Positions 27,451-34,138 of a stretch of DNA of 64,000 nucleotides are shown piece by piece (positions within the stretch are counted from its first letter, which is position 1; every line of letters begins with the position of its first letter). The DNA is from Desulfacinum sp. GTDB taxonomy: Bacteria > Desulfobacterota > Syntrophobacteria > Syntrophobacterales > DSM-9756. The stretch covers positions 62,001 through 126,000 of the forward strand of contig JACIYN010000013.1 in the NCBI GenBank assembly GCA_014359885.1, in the 5' to 3' direction. The position numbers and the translations under genes are program-made. The notes beneath the pieces were generated by a model. It did not search any database and was not told the origin of the DNA. It was given only the letters and a program-made list of their open reading frames with translations.

Positions 27451-28220
27451 GGCGTCTTTCCCGTCGGCCCGCTTCCTTCTCCCTCGGGGGGTGGGGACAC
27501 CGTCATGTCGAACGTGTACTGCGTCCTGTTCCCGACTCCGTCCTCGGCCTCGACGGCAATACGGTAGACGCCTAGGGCACCTTTTTCGGGCCGCCAGCGA
27601 AGGCTCGCTCCGTCGGGCTCCACTTGCATCCCTTCGGGCCCCTCCAGCAATCGGAACCGCAGGGAATCCCCCTCGGGCTCATTGATGGTGAACGAAGCCC
27701 GATACTCGCCCTCGTGAACGGTCTCCTCAGCGAGTTCGAGCACAGGCGGCGCGTTGCCCACCATCACGGTGGCCACCACCGGATCGAGGACCTCGCCGAG
27801 AACGGAAACCGCCACTTCCACACTCACCAGATCCCCGTATTTCACCGGCACGGGCAGGTTCTGCGCATCCGCCTCGACGGCCTTCCCGTTGATTTTCCAT
27901 CGGTAATGCACACTAGTTTCCAGATCCAATGGATTGTGCAGGTCCACCACCGCCCGGACGGCATCCCCCGTTACGGGATTCGCCGGCTCGATCCGAACCG
28001 ATCCCACGCGAACCCGGGCATCCCCCTCGGCCGAGCGATCCGTCACCGGTCCCGTTTCCCGGCCTCCCACGACCGCTCCGGCCTTTTCTCGGGAGACCGT
28101 GTCTGTACGATCCTTGGGCGGCTCATCGCCCGCAGAGCAGGCCAAAAGGGCGAGAAAGGCACCGCCTACGAGGACGGCGCCCCATGCTTTACGGTGTTTA
28201 CGGCCTCCGGCTGCCATCAT
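27447..28220 (-). CDS. Lipoprotein with Ig/cadherin-like domains in the minor-pilin operon
   Basis: About 257 aa. The N-terminal signal ends in LALLAC, a lipobox. The mature part has a polar linker and then two beta-sandwich-like segments: VGSVRIEPANPVTGDAVRAV ... VHYRWKINGKAVE, and VMVGNAPPVLELAEE ... DGVGNRTQYTFDMTVS, typical of Ig-like or cadherin-like folds. The ATG at 28220 overlaps the stop of the preceding pilin by 4 bases (ATGA), which decides the start; an ATG at 28232 is also in frame. Unknown role; probably anchors or guides pilus components at the outer membrane. Confidence 0.75.
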   Translation of the reverse strand: MMAAGGRKHRKAWGAVLVGGAFLALLACSAGDEPPKDRTDTVSREKAGAVVGGRETGPVTDRSAEGDARVRVGSVRIEPANPVTGDAVRAVVDLHNPLDLETSVHYRWKINGKAVEADAQNLPVPVKYGDLVSVEVAVSVLGEVLDPVVATVMVGNAPPVLELAEETVHEGEYRASFTINEPEGDSLRFRLLEGPEGMQVEPDGASLRWRPEKGALGVYRIAVEAEDGVGNRTQYTFDMTVSPPPEGEGSGPTGKTP

Positions 28221-28705
28221 TCGAAAATCCATTTGAAGACGGAAAAGGCGGTGGCATCGGGATTGAGCACCTGGGGCGTCGCATCCGGCGTGTTCGCGGT
28301 GACGTACAACTCGATGATGTCCGTGGCCGCGTAGTCGTAGAGCTTCTTGGACGCCCTCACCCGAAAGGTCACGGCTCCCGCCGAATCCACCTTGACCTGG
28401 TAGCCGCTGGCGGTCGTTCGCACCGTGGACGCCGAACAGGAGCTTCCGAACGAAGCCAGGCAGCTGATGGTCCCGGCATAGCGGTTGTTCTCGTCCCAGA
28501 ACATCTCCTGGTCCATCTTGACATTCATGAGAGCCAGGATGGCCTCACTTTGGCGGGCCCGGTTCACGTAGTTCACGTACGCCGGAATCGCCACGGAACC
28601 CAGGATGGCAAGAATCGCCACGGTCACCATGAGCTCCACCAGCGTAAAGCCGGTTGGATCCTCTCGGAGGGCGCAACATCTGAAAGAAGACGCAGAACGT
28701 TTCAT
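28217..28705 (-). CDS. Type IV pilin (PilE/PilA-like minor pilin)
   Basis: 162 aa. An 18-residue leader ending in Gly19 is cleaved before FTLVELMVTVAILAILGSVA, with Glu5 of the mature protein present. The mature domain has the PilE pattern (IPAYVNYVNRARQSEAILAL ... EMFWDENNRYAGT) and a Cys pair (SCLASFGSSC). It is the first gene of the minor-pilin operon. About 206 bases precede it; a GACGGCCTTCGGCCGTC hairpin at about 28751-28767 and AT-rich TATAGAAT lie there, but no sigma-54 box was seen. Confidence 0.88.
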   Translation of the reverse strand: MKRSASSFRCCALREDPTGFTLVELMVTVAILAILGSVAIPAYVNYVNRARQSEAILALMNVKMDQEMFWDENNRYAGTISCLASFGSSCSASTVRTTASGYQVKVDSAGAVTFRVRASKKLYDYAATDIIELYVTANTPDATPQVLNPDATAFSVFKWIFE

Positions 28706-28911
28706 CTTTTCCCCACCCGTCTTTTTTTCCCGCGCCGGATTTGATCAGGTCGACGGCCTTCGGCCGTCGTCTTATTCTATAATCGTCAAATGGAAAGAAG
28801 AACTTGAAATGAAGATTGCTCCGCTCCGGAAGCCCCAGCGATCAAAGGCATCTATGCGCTCTCCGGATGCCGAAACCCCTGGCCGCGGTTTCCGTCTCCA
28901 CCTCATCCCTA

Positions 28912-31317
28912 TCAGGCCGCCCCCTGCACGGGCTCCTTGCCCGCCTCCGGCGTTGCCACGGCGCTCGCCTCGAGCCGCGCCATGAGTTCCTCCAACACAT
29001 CCCTTTTGGGATAGCCCGGATAAAGCTCCAAGGTCTGCCTGAACGCCGTCAGACTGGTGGCCACATCGCCCTTCTTCTGGGCGAAAAATCCAAGCGCGAT
29101 CCAGGCCTTGGCATACTGCGGATCCAGCTCGATGGCTTTCTTGGCGCTGGCGACCGCCCCCTCGTAGTCACCATCCTCAAAGGCGTACCAGCCGCTCAAG
29201 AGATACGCATCCGGGTTCAGAGGCTCTCGCCCCAGGAGCCCGTTCAAAAGCCTTTCACCAAAGGGCCTAAGCGCCCGGACCACCTCATAGCGGCGAATAG
29301 CGTAGGAAACTCCCAGGGTGATGTTGGAAATACTCCACGGCCGCTCCAGATACTTTTCGGCGAAACTCCAACGGCGCTCCTGTTCCCCCGTCCGGTCCTT
29401 GAATAGAGCGATCCGGCGAAGGACACTTTGAGCGACCGGGCTTTCGGGAACTCTCTGCGCAAACAGCAAAGCTCCGTCATAATCTTCTAGGTCATAGAGC
29501 TTTTGAGCAATCCATTCGTCCGGCGATAGCGGCCCCGGATCGGGCAATCCGTCCCCGTCAATGTCCTCCTGGAGCGACTCAATGTTCCGTAAAATAGATC
29601 CAAGTTCCAAGTAAGCCCACTTCTTATTATCATTTAACTTGACATATTTTTGGACAAGGTCCAAAGTCTTTTCCACATAGTCATAGGCCATTGCGTAATT
29701 TTTCTCAATTCGGTGGCAGTCCGCAAGTTTCAGATAGAATAACGGCAATGAGGTCGCATCAAAACTAGAAGGTTGTTTCTCAAGCAATTCTTCACCCATT
29801 TTAATTGCTTCATATACATTCCCTTGATTTAAGTACGAAGAAACAATGCTAGTGGAAGCGACGAAATACTCTTCTAGCCCCTTTCGCCCAAGCTCGATAG
29901 CTTTTCGAGCCTCTTCAATTGATTCTTCGTAGTGGCCAGCTCTTCCTAGTGCCACGGAATAGTTAGCATGCGCTCTTGGGTTGTTGGGAGCCTTTTCCAC
30001 CGCGTCTTTGTTTATTGTAAGTATATCCCGCCAATCTTGATTCCTAGCGTAGGAAGTAACACACAATATTGAACAGAGGATTGAAAAAACTGCCCATAAA
30101 ATCTTCATCTGATCAGCCATGCAATAGGACGGCAAAGCCTTTTTCCGAAAAATCAGCATTGCATGGCACACTGCTAGCGTCACCCCAATGGATGGCAAGT
30201 ACATGCGGTGGTCAAACTTAAGTTCCAGAGGGACTATGGTAGACTCAATAAGCAAATTAACAAAAAACCATATAATACCAAATGTTATCAATGGCAATTG
30301 CTTACTATACAAAACAGACAAAAAACCAAGCACTACTATGATCACAATGGATAATAGCGTTTGGGGGGGAGAAAACAATGACGTGGATATGCTCACGTCA
30401 TGCTCAATGGAAAGAAAGGCAGGGTTTGGAAATAAAATAGTTAGTAGATATTGTAATACAATTCGGCTCTCCGTCAACAATCTTTGAACAAGAGTAAAAT
30501 GCCGATTGGAATATCCAGCCACTATATCTTTGAGCACGTGACCCAGAAGAACAGTACTCAAAAGGCAAATGCATCCAATAAGCGCAATTACCACAGGTCG
30601 GCGACTAGATCGTTGAACCTTTCTTATGAGAAACCTGGTAAATTCGGCCTGAAAGAACCATAAGTCAAGAACGATGAAAACCACGGGCAACATCGCCGAG
30701 TTTTCTTTTGATAAAAAGGCACATATGGCTAAAATCAAGCAAACGCCCCACAGCAACAGAGCCGCTCCCCTCCGCCCATGCAATCCAGCCAACCTGGCGC
30801 TAACGTAAGACGCTGCACTCGAAACAAAGAACATTGCTTGCAACGATGCCATTCGCTGAACAAGATAAGTGACCGCACTGGTTTGGACCGGGTTAAGCGC
30901 CCACAGAGTGGCCACAAATACGGAAAAATAAAAACGCCCATCCGGGCTGACTCCGAACGATGCCCCGGAAGCTTCAGTCAAACCCCAAACCAACCAGATA
31001 ACTGCCGCGAAGCAAAGCATATGTATAATCAAGTTGGTCAGATGAAACACCCAGATCTGACCCCCTCCTAAATAGTAATCCAGCGCAAAAGTTAGCGTCG
31101 GAAGAAACCTGCGAACCCCGAATTCGCCATCTGCAAGCCTATAAATGTTGTCATAACTCAACTTATCAACATGAACATGTGGATTTCTGACGAAACTATG
31201 GAAATCATCCAGGACTGGAGGCGACGTGAAAGTATTGGAATACGCCACAGCAATAAGAAGCAGGCTCAATCCAACAAGGAGGACTCTTGATATGTATCGT
31301 GCCTGAACTACGCTCAA
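28912..31317 (-). CDS. Multi-pass membrane protein with C-terminal TPR repeats (GT-C-like)
   Basis: 801 aa. The first 430 or so residues contain about ten hydrophobic segments. After the first comes an acidic LDDFHSF in the periplasmic loop, the place where GT-C glycosyltransferases hold their catalytic acid. Residues about 435-790 contain TPR-like repeats (ANYSVALGRAGHYEESIEEA, YAFEDGDYEGAVASAKKAIELDP). This layout matches TMTC-type or O-oligosaccharyltransferase-like proteins. Being between pilA and a pilin operon, it could glycosylate pilins; this is inference. The membrane part (about 29.6-31.2 kb) is visibly AT-rich while the TPR end is GC-rich, suggesting transfer or mosaic origin. Confidence 0.75.
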   Translation of the reverse strand: MSVVQARYISRVLLVGLSLLLIAVAYSNTFTSPPVLDDFHSFVRNPHVHVDKLSYDNIYRLADGEFGVRRFLPTLTFALDYYLGGGQIWVFHLTNLIIHMLCFAAVIWLVWGLTEASGASFGVSPDGRFYFSVFVATLWALNPVQTSAVTYLVQRMASLQAMFFVSSAASYVSARLAGLHGRRGAALLLWGVCLILAICAFLSKENSAMLPVVFIVLDLWFFQAEFTRFLIRKVQRSSRRPVVIALIGCICLLSTVLLGHVLKDIVAGYSNRHFTLVQRLLTESRIVLQYLLTILFPNPAFLSIEHDVSISTSLFSPPQTLLSIVIIVVLGFLSVLYSKQLPLITFGIIWFFVNLLIESTIVPLELKFDHRMYLPSIGVTLAVCHAMLIFRKKALPSYCMADQMKILWAVFSILCSILCVTSYARNQDWRDILTINKDAVEKAPNNPRAHANYSVALGRAGHYEESIEEARKAIELGRKGLEEYFVASTSIVSSYLNQGNVYEAIKMGEELLEKQPSSFDATSLPLFYLKLADCHRIEKNYAMAYDYVEKTLDLVQKYVKLNDNKKWAYLELGSILRNIESLQEDIDGDGLPDPGPLSPDEWIAQKLYDLEDYDGALLFAQRVPESPVAQSVLRRIALFKDRTGEQERRWSFAEKYLERPWSISNITLGVSYAIRRYEVVRALRPFGERLLNGLLGREPLNPDAYLLSGWYAFEDGDYEGAVASAKKAIELDPQYAKAWIALGFFAQKKGDVATSLTAFRQTLELYPGYPKRDVLEELMARLEASAVATPEAGKEPVQGAA

Positions 31318-31367
31318 AACTGTAACTCTCCCAGAATGGTATAGAGGTCAATTTGAGGGAACAAATG

Positions 31368-31400
31368 GGATGCGACAGACCATAACGACCTGTCGCATCC
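31368..31400. repeat. Inverted repeat downstream of pilA
   Basis: Arms GGATGCGACAG and CTGTCGCATCC, 11 bases each, perfect, with an 11-base loop. It lies between the pilA stop and the membrane/TPR gene start on the minus strand and could end or reduce the pilA transcript, though only a weak T-rich stretch (CATTTGTT) follows on that strand. Confidence 0.55.
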
Positions 31401-31525
31401 TCTGTTTCAAACTGCGAGAGACATAAAGAGTCCTTCAGAGCCTAGCCTGAGCGAACAAAACATTCGCTGAAGGCATGACCAGGCAGTCACCTGAGAATGA
31501 GCACATTAATTGCTGATTCGCGAGA

Positions 31526-31987
31526 TTACAGACCAAGCTCGTCAGCGAGAGCTCCAGTAAAGAACCAGCGAATTTTCCCCTCTCCCACGACTTCAGCCTC
31601 GACACCAAGCGTAGCCGCATTTCCGTTACTGTCATCGAATCTGTGCAGGGGTTTACACTTCGTGGCTGCGTCGGGAGCGAGGGTGATAGTAATATGAAAT
31701 GGATTGGTACCCTCAAGAGATGGGCTGAAGCAGGTAGTATCCGCATCAAGCAGCATAGAGTTGGTAAAAACACTACTGTCCGGCCATTCTTGTCTCACAC
31801 TATAATAAGTGGTTATGCTGTTTTCAATGGCATGCTGGCCTGGAAAGACCAGAGAGGTCAGCCTTGCTTTGGATACATACCGCTGATAGAACGGTACGGC
31901 CACGGCGGCCAGGATGCCGATGATGGCCACCACGATCATGAGTTCCACCAAGGTGAAACCTTTGCTTTCCTTCATCTTGATCAACAT
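31526..31987 (-). CDS. pilA: Major type IV pilin PilA
   Basis: 153 aa. A short leader [10 protein letters not shown] is cleaved before the near-consensus helix [20 protein letters not shown], with Glu5. The soluble domain has two cysteines ([15 protein letters not shown]) that could form the C-terminal disulfide loop. AAGGAGG precedes the ATG at 31987 at good spacing, so that start is preferred over the in-frame ATG at 31975. It is a stand-alone gene with a sigma-54 promoter and a leader of about 155 bases, fitting the strongly expressed main pilin. It is longer than the short Geobacter-type pilin. Confidence 0.93.
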   Translation of the reverse strand: MLIKMKESKGFTLVELMIVVAIIGILAAVAVPFYQRYVSKARLTSLVFPGQHAIENSITTYYSVRQEWPDSSVFTNSMLLDADTTCFSPSLEGTNPFHITITLAPDAATKCKPLHRFDDSNGNAATLGVEAEVVGEGKIRWFFTGALADELGL

Positions 31988-32154
31988 GGATTTGCCTCCT
32001 TCCTTGGGACGACTACGTAATGTTCGGGGCCCACAAACGCCCCCTTGCCCGCATGGGGATCGTTTCCCGCCGAATCCTTCGCATCCCTCCTTTCCTCGGC
32101 ATGTTTGGGAAGAACCATCACCTATGATGATCGGATCCCATTGCCTCAGACTTT

Positions 32155-32171
32155 AAGCAATCCGTATGCCA
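32155..32171 (-). promoter_or_regulatory. Sigma-54 promoter of pilA
   Basis: On the minus strand: TGGCATACGGATTGCTT. The GG (-24) and GC (-12) doublets are 10 bases apart as required, and five of six bases of TGGCAC and all of TTGCT match. The predicted start point is near 32144, leaving a leader of about 155 bases to pilA. pilA is sigma-54 dependent in many Proteobacteria, activated by PilR with the kinase PilS, whose gene is at 39229. Confidence 0.82.
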
Positions 32172-32258
32172 CTCAGCAAAAATCACGCAACCGGTGACAT
32201 GTCCAGCAGTTAGGACCGGTCCGCACCAGGGGTGGACAGGCTGGCACAGCGGGAGGGG

Positions 32259-32293
32259 TGACAAAATATGTCAGTTTCCGGACAAAATGTGTC
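32259..32293 (-). promoter_or_regulatory. Paired TGTC/GACA sites, candidate PilR enhancer
   Basis: Two similar palindromic sites, TGACAAAATATGTCA (32259-32273) and GGACAAAATGTGTC (32280-32293), are 21 bases apart, two helical turns. They lie about 100-135 bases upstream of the pilA -12 element. PilR in Pseudomonas recognises tandem C/GTGTC elements at this distance. A further GACATGTC occurs near 32196. Confidence 0.6.
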
Positions 32294-32360
32294 GAGACTC
32301 AAGTCTTCCTGCAGATCCGCCGATAGTCGAAAAGAGACCGGTGGTCTTGCGCGCTTTTTC

Positions 32361-32388
32361 TTGATCGCAGTGGATTTTTCTGTAGAGT
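32361..32388 (+). promoter_or_regulatory. Candidate sigma-70 promoter of pilP
   Basis: TTGATC (32361-32366), 16 bases, TAGAGT (32383-32388). Both hexamers match four of six consensus positions. It would give a start near 32395, about 50 bases before pilP. Confidence 0.4.
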
Positions 32389-32445
32389 AAAACAGGGTGT
32401 TGAGGGCACGTCAAGAGACATCAGTCAAGAGATGGGGATGGCAAC

Positions 32446-33144
32446 ATGATGAGGCGGATTCGTCCAACCGACCGGGCCGGAGCCCTTTCCTGGATCTTCC
32501 CTCATGGCACCCGCCCGAAAAGAGGCGGGGTTTCGTGGGGCGCTGTCATTTTCCTGGCGATTCTTCTTGCGGCACCCGCCTTTGCCCACGCGGCGGCCCA
32601 GCCGCCGGAGGCGCCTCCAGGAGACGCGCAGGCTCCTCCCCCGGTGGAACCAAGTGCCTCCGTACTTTCCGAAGAGCCGGAGATCAGCCCGCAGCAGGCC
32701 CAGACCCTTCGAAGGCAGATGCTTCAAGCCCTTCTGACGGACGATTTCCGCTACCGTCCCCTGGGCCTGGTGGACCCCTTCGTCCCCTTCATCAGCCCGG
32801 AGACCACCGTCACCGAATCTCTCCCGGAGTTCGAGGAGAGGCCGAGTCCTTTGTCGAATTCCGGACTGCCCCTCACCCCCCTTCAAAAGATGAACCTGGG
32901 GGAGGTGGAACGGGGTCTCAAGGCCATCGTGTGGGGGGCCATGGGCTCCCGGGCCCTCATCGAGGATGCAGCCGGCAAGGGCTACATCGTCAAGGAGGGG
33001 ACACCGCTCACATCGGAAGGCGTGGTGGAACGGATCTACAAGGACGCCCTGGTCCTGCGCCAGTACGTGTGGGACCCGAAGGAGCGTCAGTGGGTGCCGA
33101 AATTTGTCACCATCCACCTGAGCAAGGAAGGAATGAAGGATTAA
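32446..33144 (+). CDS. pilP: Type IV pilus alignment-complex protein PilP
   Basis: 232 aa. An N-terminal hydrophobic segment (VIFLAILLAAPAFAHAAA) and a proline/alanine-rich linker precede a C-terminal PilP domain: FRYRPLGLVDPFVPFI, then LTPLQKMNLGEVERGLKAIV, GSRALIEDAAGKGYIVKEGT and IYKDALVLRQ. PilP binds PilN-PilO in the periplasm and the secretin PilQ. There is no lipobox cysteine, unlike many PilP proteins. It stands alone; pilM, N, O and Q are not in the window. GGGGATGG lies before the ATG, and a strong terminator follows. Confidence 0.85.
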   Translation: MMRRIRPTDRAGALSWIFPHGTRPKRGGVSWGAVIFLAILLAAPAFAHAAAQPPEAPPGDAQAPPPVEPSASVLSEEPEISPQQAQTLRRQMLQALLTDDFRYRPLGLVDPFVPFISPETTVTESLPEFEERPSPLSNSGLPLTPLQKMNLGEVERGLKAIVWGAMGSRALIEDAAGKGYIVKEGTPLTSEGVVERIYKDALVLRQYVWDPKERQWVPKFVTIHLSKEGMKD

Positions 33145-33197
33145 GGATTAGGAAGGGGTAAGGGCTAGGGGATAAGGGATTGTTGGCAAAACGGGAG

Positions 33198-33227
33198 GCC
33201 CGGGGCGGGATGCGCCGGGCTTTTTTT
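33198..33227 (+). terminator. Rho-independent terminator after pilP
   Basis: Stem GCCCGG/CCGGGC around an 11-base loop, then seven T (33221-33227). It lies between pilP and the convergent lspA. Confidence 0.85.
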
Positions 33228-33235
33228 GCAGGCGT

Positions 33236-33763
33236 TCAATCGGCCGGCCCGTGGCGGAGCAGGGTGTAGAGAAGAAGTCCCGCGCCGGCGCTGACGGCCA
33301 TGTCGGCCACGTTGAACGCCGGCCAATGGTACGGCCCCAGGTAGAAATCCAGAAAATCCACCACCTCCCCGAACCGAAGGCGGTCCACCAGGTTCCCCAG
33401 GGCCCCTCCCGCAATGAGACTCAAGGCCAGCCGCTTGGCTCGCTCTTCGGTACGGCACTGGCGATAAAGAAAAAAAACGGCCCCCACAGCCGCCACGGCC
33501 ACTCCGGCCAAAACCTTGGGGCGCCAGGGATCGTCGGCTCCGGAAAAAAAGCTGAAAGCCACCCCCGTATTCCGAACATGCACCAGGCTGAAAAAGCCGG
33601 GGATGATTTCCCGTTGGCTGTAGAGGGGTAGAAACCGGAGGACCAGTTCCTTGGTGAAAAGATCCACGGCGAGAACCGTCAGCACCACGGCCCCCAGCAG
33701 GCCATAATCCACCGCCCGCCCGGCCGGCGAAGATCCCCCTTTTTTCATCCTATGGTTGTCCAT
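33236..33763 (-). CDS. lspA: Lipoprotein signal peptidase LspA
   Basis: Inner-membrane aspartic protease that removes signal peptides of prolipoproteins. 175 aa with four hydrophobic segments and the conserved blocks DLFTKELVL, VRNTGVAFSFF, GGALGNLVDRL, GEVVDFLDF and FNVADMAVSAG; the Asp in VVDF and the Asp in VADM are the catalytic pair. Either the ATG at 33763 or one at 33748 could be the start. It lies downstream of ileS on the same strand, a common ileS-lspA arrangement, but separated here by 375 bases of repeats. Confidence 0.95.
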   Translation of the reverse strand: MDNHRMKKGGSSPAGRAVDYGLLGAVVLTVLAVDLFTKELVLRFLPLYSQREIIPGFFSLVHVRNTGVAFSFFSGADDPWRPKVLAGVAVAAVGAVFFLYRQCRTEERAKRLALSLIAGGALGNLVDRLRFGEVVDFLDFYLGPYHWPAFNVADMAVSAGAGLLLYTLLRHGPAD

Positions 33764-34138
33764 GCATGAGACTCACTCTAACGATCATGGCAAGCTCGCC
33801 CCCCCGCCTCAATGGAAAAACCTGCCCCCGGGCGCTGTCCGGCCTGTGGGAGCGCCGCGAAGCGCAATGAGCCGGGAGGCGCCCCGCCGCCTTGGAATGG
33901 CCGGTCACTCCCTGTGGCGGTTTTCGCCGCTCCTCCGGCTTTGTTGGTCCGGCCCAAGAATGTGCTCGACCACATAGGAGGAGGCTTGTGCGCGGCAGCA
34001 TGCGTGCGCCGAAGGCGCCGGGTCCTGCCATGGGCCGCTCCGGCCGGCGCGGCCCATGCCAGCACCTCCTATCCGTCTCTGCGAACTCTGCGTCTCTGCG
34101 GTGAACCCAGAAAAAAGACCGTCCGGATGCCGCCTCCG
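33764..34138. repeat. Repeat-bearing gap between ileS and lspA
   Basis: No supportable gene. It contains TGTGGGAGCGCCGCGAAGCG at 33845-33864, close to a second copy at 54851-54875, and near 34078-34105 the tract CTCTGCGTCTCTGCGGTGAA, a repeat type seen in many bacterial genomes. It splits an otherwise common ileS-lspA operon. Confidence 0.6.

Noticed and set aside
28751..28767. GACGGCCTTCGGCCGTC hairpin followed by TTATTCT read as a terminator on the plus strand.
   Set aside because: There is no plus-strand gene upstream to terminate, and on the minus strand no U-run follows it.
32242..32256. A second sigma-54 box (TGGCACAGCGGGAGG) facing pilP.
   Set aside because: The -24 half is good, but no GC doublet follows at the required 10-base distance.
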